From Bradyrhizobium sp. AS23.2 (GTDB lineage: Bacteria > Pseudomonadota > Alphaproteobacteria > Rhizobiales > Xanthobacteraceae), in contig NZ_LGHM01000021.1 in the NCBI RefSeq assembly GCF_001908185.1, forward strand, positions 1-64,000: 64,000 nt of DNA. The letters are read 5' to 3'. A program made the position numbers and the translations under genes. Below the pieces are notes generated by a model. The model did no database searches, was not told the origin of the DNA, and saw only the letters and a list, made by a program, of their open reading frames with translations. Numbering within the stretch: position 1 is the first letter of the stretch; every line of letters begins with the position of its first letter. This document shows positions 1 through 8,193 of this stretch, piece after piece.

Positions 1-105
1 CGCGATGTCGAGGCAACTTGGCGCAAGGTCGGTGAACTCCTCGACGTCTTCTCCAAGGAAGAGTGCGCCAACTATCTCAAAAACTCAGGCTATGTTTCCG
101 TATAA
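1..105 (+). mobile_element. IS630-family transposase, C-terminal fragment
   Basis: The reading frame is open from the first base of the window and ends at a TAA at 103-105, giving 34 residues that end in a motif with EECANYLKNSGY. Ends of this type (acidic residues, then CANY, then a Gly-Tyr) are typical of the C-terminus of IS630/Tc1-mariner DDE transposases in rhizobia. The rest of the element lies outside the window, so its completeness cannot be judged. The element edge is probably at the TA dinucleotide at 119-120, because IS630 elements insert at TA and the small gene on the other strand is interrupted there. Confidence 0.7.
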
Positions 106-187
106 ACACAGCACGCTCTAGAGCTCCGGCAAAACCGACGAAGACCGCTACGACGACAATGGTCACCAGCCACGCGCCAGTGGGCAT
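77..187 (-). pseudogene. small membrane protein cut by the IS630 insertion
   Basis: An ATG at 187-185 follows a strong GGGGAGGG ribosome-binding site and opens a frame starting MPTGAWLVTIVVVAV, a single hydrophobic helix typical of short rhizobial membrane proteins. After about 23 residues the frame crosses the TA at 119-120 and runs through inserted-element DNA, ending 13 residues later in charged, non-helical sequence. I infer that the original gene continued on the far side of the insertion and now makes at best a truncated peptide. The function is not known. It is the first gene downstream of the FNR-type regulator on the same strand. Confidence 0.5.
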
Positions 188-285
188 GATACACCCTCCC
201 CGATTGTTTTGGGCACTATCGGCGGCACGTGGACGGCGTCATTGATTGGGATCAAAATCGCGGAGCGCCGCATATGGATCAGGCG

Positions 286-999
286 TCAAGCAGCAGCCAG
301 GGCCTCGACGCGTGCAGGGTCAAGCAGGCTGATGCCGCCGTGAATGATCTCGATTGTGCCGTGGCGCTCCAGCTTGGTGAAGGTGCGGCTGACGGTTTCG
401 ATGGTCAGGCCGAGATAGTCCGCAATGTCCTGGCGGCTCATCGGAAGTGGCACCGTGTCGGGCAGCCCCTTGAGCGCGAACAGCCGTTCGCGCCAGCCGA
501 GCAGAAAGGTCGCAACCTTCTCGTCCGCCGAGCGGCGGCCGAGCAGGACCATGTGGTCGCGCGCTTGGCTCAACTCGCGAATTGCCAGCTCGTTGATCCG
601 TCGGAGCAGATGCGGCCGGTCCTCAATGAAACGGCCGAAGGGCGCCTTTGCGAACTGGCACACGGTCACCGGGCCGATCGCATCAGCCGAGAAATTGTGA
701 CGGCCGGAAAGATTCATCCCCAGGAAATCGCCGGGCAGGGCAAACCCCACGATCTGCCGCCGGCCGTCGGGCAGCAGCTTGTAGAGCCGCATGACGCCTT
801 CGAGGAGATTGTAGAACGAGGTCGTAATATCTTCCTCGGAGAAGACGGTCTCGCCCGTACCAAAATGGACTCGACGCCCCAGATGCTCGAACTCCCTGAG
901 CTCGGCCTGGTCCAGCGACGAACACACCGCGAAGTCGCGGACCGCGCAATCACTGCAGAAATGCCCGTTCGGCTCAATCGTCACCACGGAAGGCTTCAT
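286..999 (-). CDS. Crp/FNR-family oxygen-responsive regulator with Fe-S cysteines
   Basis: This is a 237-residue Crp/FNR regulator. The N-terminal cysteines Cys15-x2-Cys18-x7-Cys26 and a fourth, Cys114, match the [4Fe-4S] ligand pattern of FNR, so oxygen sensing by cluster loss is likely, as in FnrN, FixK1 or AadR rather than cluster-free FixK2. A cyclic-nucleotide-like beta-barrel fills about residues 20-125. The C-terminal helix-turn-helix carries ETVSR, the FNR recognition helix that reads TTGA half-sites. I chose the ATG at 999 because GGAG lies six bases upstream; a TTG at 1011 is the longer alternative. FNR/FixK boxes stand in front of several genes nearby, so this protein or a FixK2 homologue is a plausible activator of them. 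Confidence 0.9.
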   Translation of the reverse strand: MKPSVVTIEPNGHFCSDCAVRDFAVCSSLDQAELREFEHLGRRVHFGTGETVFSEEDITTSFYNLLEGVMRLYKLLPDGRRQIVGFALPGDFLGMNLSGRHNFSADAIGPVTVCQFAKAPFGRFIEDRPHLLRRINELAIRELSQARDHMVLLGRRSADEKVATFLLGWRERLFALKGLPDTVPLPMSRQDIADYLGLTIETVSRTFTKLERHGTIEIIHGGISLLDPARVEALAAA

Positions 1000-1082
1000 C
1001 CACCGCTCCAAGCGCCGGTTGCCTCCGCATCGGGCCGAGTCTACCGCGCAGGCTGCATTTTACTGCACTGCGCTAAAGCCAA

Positions 1083-1123
1083 TTGACTCAAATCAAATTT
1101 GGCGGGTATCCCCGCCTTATTCT
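1083..1123 (+). promoter_or_regulatory. FNR/FixK box and -10 of the cytochrome c promoter
   Basis: TTGACTCAAATCAA at 1083-1096 matches the FNR/FixK consensus TTGAT-N4-ATCAA at nine of ten fixed positions. A -10-like TATTCT at 1118-1123 is within one base of the place expected for a class II activator centred at -41.5. The ATG of the cytochrome gene follows 30 bases later. The site also lies 84 bases upstream of the regulator gene on the other strand, but no good -10 is seen in that direction. Confidence 0.75.
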
Positions 1124-1152
1124 GCTTCCGGAGTTCAAGGGGATCACGTTCG

Positions 1153-1470
1153 ATGCTGCAAGGCGCGCTCCGCCAAGGCCTGATTGCGCTGCTTCTGGCC
1201 ACCCCTGCCCTGGCCGGACCGACCGCCGCCCAGAGGGGTAAGGCCTTTGCTCGGGCCAATTGCGCACGCTGCCACGCGATCGATCGCACCTCGGTGAGCC
1301 CGCTCAAGATCGCGCCGCCCCTGCGCAGCCTGCACCAGCGTTATCCGATCGAGACCCTCGGCGAGGCGCTGGCCGAAGGCATCTACACCGGCCACGCCGA
1401 CATGCCAGCCTTCGAGCTCAATCCGGACCAGATCCACGATCTGCTGTCCTATCTGAAGACGCTGGAATAG
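1153..1470 (+). CDS. small periplasmic class I cytochrome c
   Basis: The 105-residue product has a signal peptide of about 21 residues ending in ALA, then one heme-attachment site CARCH (Cys37, Cys40, His41) and a distal methionine in DMPAF near residue 83, the usual axial ligand pair. It is a monoheme periplasmic electron carrier. The start is the ATG at 1153, preceded by AAGGGGA at nine bases; an upstream in-frame ATG at 1099 would spoil the signal peptide. The gene stands behind a near-perfect FNR/FixK box, so it is probably induced at low oxygen, perhaps feeding a high-affinity oxidase or a reductase encoded elsewhere. It converges with the lipid-transport operon six bases away. Confidence 0.88.
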   Translation: MLQGALRQGLIALLLATPALAGPTAAQRGKAFARANCARCHAIDRTSVSPLKIAPPLRSLHQRYPIETLGEALAEGIYTGHADMPAFELNPDQIHDLLSYLKTLE

Positions 1471-1476
1471 CCGGCG

Positions 1477-2580
1477 TCACACCGCCTGCACGGTCCAGCC
1501 GATCAGCTCCTTCGCGACACGAGCAAAGGCTGCGTCGAACGCTGCGACTGCTGCGGCCGGCTCGACCTTGTCGAGCTTCTCCCGGGTCTCGACGAGGCGC
1601 GAGGCAATCACCTTGCCGGTCTTGTCGACGATCCGCACCGATAGACCAATCTCGACCCTGGTCTCGCCTTCCGTGACAATCCCGAAGCGCCTGATGTCGA
1701 TCAGGAGCTGATAATCCGCCTGCCCGAGATCGGTCGTGCGCAACGGCGCGTGGGCGATGTCGTAGTTCTCGAAACTGTCGATCAACCGCGCCTGCACTAG
1801 TTTTGGGATGCTGTCGGCCCAGAGGAAGTCGGCAAAGCCCGGATTGTCCCCAGCCGGCGAGAACAGCATTCGCTGCGTCTGGAGCATCGCGACCGCGGTC
1901 GGTTCGGGAATGGCCAGTGACGCCGAGAGCGTCTTGCCGGCCGGCCCCAGGTTTTGCGGCGTGCGCAGGTCGTAGGTGATCTTCTGCGCGGGCGCGCCGC
2001 CGCCGGTCATCTTCTCGAGGCCCGCCAGGATGCCGTCGAGCTTGCCGGAATTGCGCGCGAGGCCGTCGGAGAACGTCTTGAAATTGGCGATTGTGTCCTT
2101 CAGCGGCCCGGAATTGTCCTCCAGCACGGTGTCGACCCGCCGCAGCGCGTCGCGCGCCGCTTGCGTCATGCTCTGGCCGGCGCTGGCCTCGGCGATCAAG
2201 GTCGGGGTCTCGCCGGATTTGGCGACGATCATGCCGCCCTCCAGCGTCACCACCGGCACGCCGGTCAACCCCTGGAAATCGAGCCCGACCTTGGTGTCGG
2301 CGCGCACCGGCGTCGTCGCGGCAACCGAGATCGTCGCATTGACGAAGCGCGGGTTGTCCGGCGCGAGGCCAAGCTGCGTCACCTCACCGACGCGGATGCC
2401 GTTGAACAGCACGCCGGCGCCGACCAGCAGGCCCGGCACCGGTCCCTGGAATTGCACGTGGTAGTTCGTGCGCGGCCCGATGCCACCGGTGTTGTTCAGC
2501 CAATAGACGAAGCCGAACACCGCGAGAATCGCGGCCAGCACGAAGGCGCCGATCAGCACATAGGGAGCGCGGGTTTCCAT
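1477..2580 (-). CDS. MlaD-like MCE protein fused to a PqiC-like auxiliary domain
   Basis: The 367-residue protein begins with one membrane helix (about 8-28), followed by an MCE domain (about 38-118) of the MlaD type that binds lipid in the periplasm. After a helical linker (about 130-195), residues 200-367 resemble the ABC-transporter auxiliary lipoprotein domain (PqiC-like, PF03886): a YDL start, a WADSIPKLVQARLIDSFE stretch and a late RLVETRE segment. In most systems the second part is a separate outer-membrane lipoprotein gene; here no lipobox is present because it is fused to the MCE part. The gene lies four bases after the ATPase gene, last in a three-gene Mla-type operon. It probably moves phospholipid or another lipid between membranes. 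Confidence 0.85.
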   Translation of the reverse strand: METRAPYVLIGAFVLAAILAVFGFVYWLNNTGGIGPRTNYHVQFQGPVPGLLVGAGVLFNGIRVGEVTQLGLAPDNPRFVNATISVAATTPVRADTKVGLDFQGLTGVPVVTLEGGMIVAKSGETPTLIAEASAGQSMTQAARDALRRVDTVLEDNSGPLKDTIANFKTFSDGLARNSGKLDGILAGLEKMTGGGAPAQKITYDLRTPQNLGPAGKTLSASLAIPEPTAVAMLQTQRMLFSPAGDNPGFADFLWADSIPKLVQARLIDSFENYDIAHAPLRTTDLGQADYQLLIDIRRFGIVTEGETRVEIGLSVRIVDKTGKVIASRLVETREKLDKVEPAAAVAAFDAAFARVAKELIGWTVQAV

Positions 2581-2583
2581 GTC

Positions 2584-3357
2584 TCATCTCATCTGGTGTT
2601 GCAGCATCTGCGAGCGCTTGCCGTGGAAATAGGCGCGCACCCAGGGATGCTCGGATTGCAGCAGCTCGCGCATCGGGCCGATAGCCACGATCTTGCCGTC
2701 CGCGAGCGCGGCGACGCGGTCGCAGACCGTGGTGAGGCTCGCAAGATCATGGGTGACCATGAACACGGTCAGTCCCAAAGTCTTTTGCAGTGTCCTGATC
2801 AGCGCATCGAAATCACCGGCGGCGATGGGATCGAGGCCGGAGGTCGGCTCGTCGAGGAACAGGATCGGCGGATCGAGCGCAAGGGCGCGCGCCAGCGCCA
2901 CGCGCTTGGTCATGCCACCCGACAGTTCTGCCGGATATTTATCTGCGTCCTGCGGCCGCAGCCCGACCATTTCGAGCTTGGCAATCGCGATCTCGTCCAT
3001 CAACTCCTGCGACAGAACAAGATTTTCGCGCAGCGGAAACTGGACGTTCTGCCGAACCGTCAGCGAGGAGAACAGCGCGCCCTGCTGGAACAGGATGCCC
3101 CATGTCGTCGCCGCACCTAGCGTGCGGCCGCCGATCGGCTGTCCCATGACTTCGATGGTCCCGCCTTGGCGTGGGATGAGACCGATGATGGTCCGCATCA
3201 ACACCGACTTGCCGCCACCGGACGCACCCACCAGCCCGAGGATCTCGCCCCGGCGGACATCAAGCGACAGATGGTCGAGCACTGTCTGACGGCCGAAGCC
3301 GACCACGAGGTCGCGGACGCGGATCGCGAACTCTTCCTGCGTTCCTTCCATCGTCAC
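2584..3357 (-). CDS. Mla-type lipid ABC transporter ATPase
   Basis: This 257-residue ATPase shows Walker A GASGGGKS, signature LSGGMTKRVALARAL, and Walker B ILFLDEPTSGLDP followed by the switch histidine in MVTHD. The sequence is of the MlaF/Ttg2A subgroup, which pairs with MlaE permeases. Its GTG start overlaps the permease stop by three bases (ATGTGA), which implies translational coupling; an ATG two codons further in is an alternative. It supplies ATP hydrolysis on the cytoplasmic face for the lipid transporter formed with the genes on either side. Confidence 0.92.
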   Translation of the reverse strand: MTMEGTQEEFAIRVRDLVVGFGRQTVLDHLSLDVRRGEILGLVGASGGGKSVLMRTIIGLIPRQGGTIEVMGQPIGGRTLGAATTWGILFQQGALFSSLTVRQNVQFPLRENLVLSQELMDEIAIAKLEMVGLRPQDADKYPAELSGGMTKRVALARALALDPPILFLDEPTSGLDPIAAGDFDALIRTLQKTLGLTVFMVTHDLASLTTVCDRVAALADGKIVAIGPMRELLQSEHPWVRAYFHGKRSQMLQHQMR

Positions 3358-4490
3358 ATTCCGATCGAGGCGAAGAAGATCGCGAACAGGCCGTCGAGCA
3401 CGATCACCAGGAAGATCGACTTGACCACCGACGTCGTCGTCTGCCGGCCGAGCGACTCGGCGCTACCCTTCACGCGCAGTCCCTCGCTGCAGGCGACGAT
3501 CCCAATCACCAACGCCATGAACGGTGCCTTCAGGATGCCGACCTCGAAATGGGTGACGGAAATGGCCTCATGCAGCCGTGCAATGTAGATCCCAGGTCCC
3601 ATATCGCCGTAGAATTGTGCGACCAGACCACCGCCATAGAGTGCGGCAATCGATCCGATGAAGGCGAGGATTGGCAGCGCAATGACCAGGGCCGCAACGC
3701 GAGGCAGGATCAGGACGTGGACAGGGTCGAGCCCCATAGTCGAGAGCGCGTCGATCTCCTCGCGCATCTTCATCGACCCGAGCTCGGCCGTGTAGGCGCT
3801 TCCCGAACGGCCGGCGACCATGATGGCGACGATCAGCACCCCGAGCTCACGCAGCACCAGGATGCCGACCATGTCGACCGTGTAGGACTCGGCACCGAAT
3901 CTGCGGAAATGGAAGAAGCCCTGCTGGGCGATGATCGCCCCGATCAGGAAGGTGATCAGCACGATGATGGGAATCGCCTGCCATCCGATCCGGTAGAGCT
4001 GGTAGACCAGCGACGTCAGTCGCAGCGATCGTGGCCGGCGCAGCACGCCGATCACGGCCGTGAACAGTGCACCGAGCATTTGGAGAAAGACCGCGATGTC
4101 TTCTCGCGCACCGATCGTGGACTTGCCGAGATCGTTCAGCCAGAGCAGAATCGGGTTCGGCGCGGCCGCCGGCGCCGGCGTATGGCGATTGACCTGACGC
4201 ACCTCGTCCATCAGCCCGCTGAAATGATCGGCGACGCCGACGAGTTCGGCCGATCTGCCGGCGGATGCGGCCCTGCGCGACAATTTTTCCAGGACCCAGG
4301 CGCCGAGCGTGTCGAGCGCGCTGACGCCTGACATGTCCAGCGTCACGGCTCTGGATTGATCGACATCCGCCCCGACCGATCGGGACAGCGTTTCGAGCGT
4401 CGCCACATTCGCTGCGGTCCACGGCCCTTCCGGGCGCAAGTTCAGCGCATCGCCGGACGGCGTCGCTAGCAACAGCGGTTCGGAGTTCAC
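3354..4490 (-). CDS. MlaE-family permease with N-terminal STAS domain
   Basis: The C-terminal two thirds is an MlaE permease with about five to six membrane segments and the typical ELGVLIVAIMVAGRSG and EIDALSTMGLDP stretches. The first roughly 110 residues are a soluble STAS-like domain (VTLDMSGVSALDTLGAWVL), a fusion known in part of the family where the separate MlaB is missing. The start is set at the GTG at 4490, because AGGAGG lies five bases before it; a longer ATG start at 4511 would place that ribosome-binding site inside the gene. It is the first gene of the three-gene lipid transporter operon. Confidence 0.9.
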   Translation of the reverse strand: MNSEPLLLATPSGDALNLRPEGPWTAANVATLETLSRSVGADVDQSRAVTLDMSGVSALDTLGAWVLEKLSRRAASAGRSAELVGVADHFSGLMDEVRQVNRHTPAPAAAPNPILLWLNDLGKSTIGAREDIAVFLQMLGALFTAVIGVLRRPRSLRLTSLVYQLYRIGWQAIPIIVLITFLIGAIIAQQGFFHFRRFGAESYTVDMVGILVLRELGVLIVAIMVAGRSGSAYTAELGSMKMREEIDALSTMGLDPVHVLILPRVAALVIALPILAFIGSIAALYGGGLVAQFYGDMGPGIYIARLHEAISVTHFEVGILKAPFMALVIGIVACSEGLRVKGSAESLGRQTTTSVVKSIFLVIVLDGLFAIFFASIGM

Positions 4491-4559
4491 ACTTCCTCCT
4501 CTTCGGGACAACTGGCCCCTATTCAGCCGGTATTTCTAGGCCAGCATGTGGCGATCGGT

Positions 4560-4637
4560 TTGACCTGTCTCAAGACCAGGACCACGCACCGCCCCTTGAC
4601 GCAAGTCAAGCGCGACCGCTCCCGCAGGTCTTAGGTT
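4560..4637 (+). promoter_or_regulatory. tandem FNR/FixK boxes and promoter of the ElaB-like gene
   Basis: Two boxes are present: TTGACCTGTCTCAA at 4560-4573 and TTGACGCAAGTCAA at 4596-4609. The second is centred at 4602.5, and a -10-like TAGGTT lies at 4632-4637, exactly where a class II site at -41.5 predicts it. The same TAGGTTCA string recurs at the CBS-gene promoter at 13832. The upstream box could assist this promoter or act on the divergent lipid-transport operon that starts at 4490. Confidence 0.7.
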
Positions 4638-4666
4638 CATTTCGATTCAATGGAGACAACAAATCC

Positions 4667-4942
4667 ATGTTCGATAGCGACAGGATGAGCGAAGAACTGC
4701 GGGCGCTGAAGGTCGACGTCACGCGTCTGTTGAGCACCGCCGGCGAGGAGATGTTCGACAATTCGAAAGATCGTGCCGAGGCTCTGGCCGATCAGATCAG
4801 GGCAGCGCTTGCCGAACTTGGCGAGACCGTCAGCGACGAGCAGGAGCAGCTCCAGGGCCTCATCACGGAGCGCCCGGTTGCATCGCTTGCGTCCGCCTTC
4901 GCGCTTGGCGTGGTCGTCGGCTTCATGCTGAGGAGGCACTAG
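4667..4942 (+). CDS. ElaB/YqjD-type (DUF883-like) membrane-anchored protein
   Basis: The 91-residue protein has a long charged amphipathic helix (about 5-65) and a single C-terminal membrane helix ending in RRH, the layout of ElaB/YqjD/YgaM proteins. In E. coli these are inner-membrane proteins reported to bind ribosomes in stationary phase. The gene lies behind tandem FNR/FixK boxes and directly abuts the YqjE-like gene, so both are probably made together at low oxygen. The function here is inferred from the family only. Confidence 0.75.
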   Translation: MFDSDRMSEELRALKVDVTRLLSTAGEEMFDNSKDRAEALADQIRAALAELGETVSDEQEQLQGLITERPVASLASAFALGVVVGFMLRRH

Positions 4943-5431
4943 GTGAACACGGAAAATGTCGTCAAACATCTGCGCGCACTGTGGCGCACGGACAGGATCA
5001 TTGCGGACATCAGGCTGCGCAATCTGCTGGTCGGGCTGGGCCTGCGCGCCTTCGCGATGCTGATCGCAGCATTCGGGCTCCTGATGCTGGAGCTTTCGGC
5101 CTATTTCGCACTCGTGCAGATCTGGAGCGCAATTGCCGCGGCCGGCATCCTTGGCGCCGTCAATTTTGCCATCGCGGGAGTTCTCTTCGTCATTGCTGGC
5201 CGTCCCCCCTCCGGCCGCGACCTTGAGCTCGCCAATGAAATTCACGGCACATCCATCGAAGCCCTGCAGCTTGAGGCGCGGGCGTTCCAGGCCCAGGTGT
5301 CCGGCGCGGTGCATCATCCGCTGAGCACGGTCGTGCCGGTGCTGGTGCCGCTGATCGCCATCATCATCAAGAGCCTGCGGAAGTCGGCCAGGCAATCCGC
5401 CGCGGCACCGTCGGCCGACGCGCGCTCCTAA
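4943..5431 (+). CDS. YqjE-like/phage-holin-superfamily membrane protein
   Basis: The GTG start follows the previous stop codon directly (TAG-GTG), with AGGAGG placed inside the end of the upstream gene at 4930-4935. The 162-residue product has two to three membrane helices: residues about 30-60 and 65-95 form a hairpin, and a third hydrophobic stretch lies near 125-145. This fits the DUF1469/YqjE family usually encoded beside YqjD-like genes. It is probably an inner-membrane partner of the upstream protein. No catalytic motif is visible. Confidence 0.7.
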   Translation: MNTENVVKHLRALWRTDRIIADIRLRNLLVGLGLRAFAMLIAAFGLLMLELSAYFALVQIWSAIAAAGILGAVNFAIAGVLFVIAGRPPSGRDLELANEIHGTSIEALQLEARAFQAQVSGAVHHPLSTVVPVLVPLIAIIIKSLRKSARQSAAAPSADARS

Positions 5432-5439
5432 CCCCGCGC

Positions 5440-8133
5440 TTAGAGCTTCAGCCGGACGTCACAGATCTCCGGCTCGCTCGGATCCGGCTTCACCTCGAAA
5501 CCGAGCTGCCGGCACATATCGAGCATCACCGTGTTCTCCTGGAGCACGTCGCCCGATATGACCTTCAGCCCTTCCGACTTTGCGTAATCGATGATCAATT
5601 GCATCAGGGTCCATCCCAGCCCCCTGCCCTTGAGATCGGACCGCAGCAGGATCGCGTATTCGCCGCTCTCGTAGATCGAGTCCGAATGGAGCCGGACCAC
5701 GCCGACCATCTCGTTGGTGGGCTCGTCGAATGCGATGAAAGCCATCGCGCGCGCATAGTCGAGCTGGGTCAGGCGCGCGATGAACTCGTGGGTGAACTCC
5801 TTCATCGGCGCGAAGAAGCGCAGGCGGAGGTCTTGCGGCGTGACGTGGCGCAGGAATTCATGGATGGTCGGCTCGTCCTCGGGGCGCAAGGGCCGCACAA
5901 AGATGCGCCAGTCGTCCTTCAACGCCAGCCGACGCTCCCATTGCGACGGATAGGCGCGAACGGCGAAATTGGCGGGGCCGGAGCCTGCGAATTTCCGCTC
6001 CGGCGGTCCCACCGCGACGCGGGCATCGACCGCCGTCACGCCGGTTTCGTCCGCGAGCAACGGGTTGATGTCGAATTCGCGTATCTCCGGGATGTCGGCC
6101 GCCATCTGCGCGAGCTTGACCAACACCAGAGCGACGGCATCAGGCTTCACCGCCGGCACGTCCCGATAGGCGCGAAGCAGCCGCGACACGCGCGTGCGGT
6201 CGATCAGGTCGCGGGCGAGCTGCAGATCGAGCGGCGGCAGCGCAAGTGCCTTGTCGTTGATGATCTCCACTGCGGTCCCGCCCCGACCGAAGACGACGAC
6301 GGTGCCGAAGGTGGGATCGTCGGCAAGACCGAGAATCAGCTCGCGTGCCTTCGCCTTGACGACCATCGCTTGCACGATAACGCCCTCAATGCGGGCTTCG
6401 GGACGCAGCTTCCTCGCGCGGGCGAGAATGTCGGTGGCAGCCGTGCGTACAGCGTCTGGCGTCGTCAGATTGAGGACGACGCCGCCAACGTCAGACTTGT
6501 GGACGATGTCGCGCGACATGATCTTCAGCACGACTGTGGCGCCTTTCGCAAACATCTCGTCGGCGTAGACCACCGCCTGCTCGACATCGGTCGCGGCATA
6601 GGTCGGCACCATCGCGATGTCGTAGGCCTCGAGCAGATGCTTGATCTCGACAGGCTCGAGCCATTTGCGGCCGTCGGCGATCGCAGCGGTGACGATCTTC
6701 CTGGCCGCCCGGGCGTCCGGCGCGAACCTATCTGGCATCGCCGGCGGAACCTGGCTCAGCTCCTCTACCACTTCGCGATACCTCACGAGATGCATGAAGC
6801 CGCGCACGGCGTCATCTTCGGTCGGATAGTTCGGAATGCCGGCGTCGGAAAGCGCCTGAATGATGTTGTGGTCAGCTCCGACCCAGGCGGCCAGCACGGG
6901 CTTTGCCCATCGGCGCTGCCGCTCGCGGTATTTTCCGACGAGCTCCGTCACACTCGCCGCTATGTCGGCTGCCGAAGCGATCGCTGTCTGCACATTGAGG
7001 ACGAGGACTGCGTCATTATCGGAATCGCTGAGCAGCACCTCCAGCGCCGCCGCGTAGCGCGGTGCATCGGCATCGCCCACGATGTCGACGGGATTTGCGC
7101 CGGACCAGGTCGGCGGCAACACGTCATCGAGTTTCTTGCGAGCGTCCGCCGAGATGGACGCCGGAATTCCGCCAAGATCGACCAATCGATCGATAGCGAG
7201 GACGCCGATGCCACCGCCATTCGTCAGGATGGCGAGGCGCTTTCCAGTCGGAGATTCGACACGGCCAAGCGTCTCGGCGCAGTCGAACAGCTCGCGCAGG
7301 TCGGAGACGCGCAGTACACCCGCGCGGCGGAACGCGGCGTCATAGACGGCGTCGGCACCGGCCAGTGCGCCGGTATGGGTGGCAGCGGCCTTCGCACCCT
7401 GCGCCATGCGGCCGGACTTCACCACGACGACCGGTTTTACGCGTGCCGCGGCGCGCGCCGCCGACATGAACTTGCGCGCGTCCTTGATGGCCTCGACATA
7501 GAGCAGAATCGCACGGGTCTTGTGATCCATCGCGAAATAGTCGAGCAGGTCGGCAATATCGACGTCGATCTGATCGCCGATCGAGACGATGCCGGAGAAG
7601 CCGACGCCGCGCTGCGCGGCCCAGTCCACCATGCCGGCGGCGATCGCACCCGATTGCGAAATCAGCGCGAGATTTCCTGCCCCCGGCATGTGCGCGGCAA
7701 AGCTGGCATTGAGGCTCACGCCGGGCATCATAATGCCGAGGCAGTTCGGCCCGATCAGCCGCATGCCATATTTGCGGGCCGCAGCGATTGCGGCCTCTTG
7801 CAGGGATCCCGGTCCGAGCCCCAGTCCAGCCGAGACGATGAGCGCGCCCGCCGAGCCGCGTCGCCCGGCCTGGTCGATGATGCCGGGAACCTCTCGAGCC
7901 GGCGCGGTGATGACCACGAGCTCGGGCACGAAGTCCAGCCTGTCCAGGCTCTTCACCGCGGCAATGCCGCCGACCTCGGCGTGACGCGGATTGACCAGAC
8001 CGAACTGCCCCTTGAATTCGGCCCTGTGAATGTTCTCCAGAATGGCGCGTCCCACGGAGACCGGACGGGCGCTCGCCCCGACGAGCGCGACTGAGCGCGG
8101 CGACAGCAGGTTCTTCAGGCGATAGGTGGACAT
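5440..8133 (-). CDS. ADP-forming acyl-CoA synthetase fused to GNAT acetyltransferase (Pat-like)
   Basis: The 897-residue protein carries, in order, a CoA-binding Rossmann domain (about 1-130), a succinyl-CoA-ligase-like domain (130-460), an ATP-grasp domain (about 480-710) and a GNAT domain (about 735-897) with the acetyl-CoA loop DLKGRGLGWTL. This is the layout of Salmonella Pat, the lysine acetyltransferase that switches off AMP-forming CoA ligases. Unlike what I recall of Pat, the motif ATHTGALAG keeps a histidine (His253) at the position phosphorylated in active ADP-forming synthetases, so real ligase activity is possible. It lies 60 bases after the universal stress gene and is probably co-transcribed from that FNR/FixK-type promoter. 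Confidence 0.9.
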   Translation of the reverse strand: MSTYRLKNLLSPRSVALVGASARPVSVGRAILENIHRAEFKGQFGLVNPRHAEVGGIAAVKSLDRLDFVPELVVITAPAREVPGIIDQAGRRGSAGALIVSAGLGLGPGSLQEAAIAAARKYGMRLIGPNCLGIMMPGVSLNASFAAHMPGAGNLALISQSGAIAAGMVDWAAQRGVGFSGIVSIGDQIDVDIADLLDYFAMDHKTRAILLYVEAIKDARKFMSAARAAARVKPVVVVKSGRMAQGAKAAATHTGALAGADAVYDAAFRRAGVLRVSDLRELFDCAETLGRVESPTGKRLAILTNGGGIGVLAIDRLVDLGGIPASISADARKKLDDVLPPTWSGANPVDIVGDADAPRYAAALEVLLSDSDNDAVLVLNVQTAIASAADIAASVTELVGKYRERQRRWAKPVLAAWVGADHNIIQALSDAGIPNYPTEDDAVRGFMHLVRYREVVEELSQVPPAMPDRFAPDARAARKIVTAAIADGRKWLEPVEIKHLLEAYDIAMVPTYAATDVEQAVVYADEMFAKGATVVLKIMSRDIVHKSDVGGVVLNLTTPDAVRTAATDILARARKLRPEARIEGVIVQAMVVKAKARELILGLADDPTFGTVVVFGRGGTAVEIINDKALALPPLDLQLARDLIDRTRVSRLLRAYRDVPAVKPDAVALVLVKLAQMAADIPEIREFDINPLLADETGVTAVDARVAVGPPERKFAGSGPANFAVRAYPSQWERRLALKDDWRIFVRPLRPEDEPTIHEFLRHVTPQDLRLRFFAPMKEFTHEFIARLTQLDYARAMAFIAFDEPTNEMVGVVRLHSDSIYESGEYAILLRSDLKGRGLGWTLMQLIIDYAKSEGLKVISGDVLQENTVMLDMCRQLGFEVKPDPSEPEICDVRLKL

Positions 8134-8193
8134 GACAGCAAATGCGCCCCGTCGGCGGAGGTTCCGAAGGTTAAGACCAGGCCGGGAAGTCGG

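Noticed and set aside
5599..8094. 831-codon plus-strand frame opposite the Pat-like gene
   Set aside because: It lies wholly inside a well-supported minus-strand gene with complete domains; its product is rich in Arg, His and Asp with no fold, as expected for an antisense shadow in high-G+C DNA.
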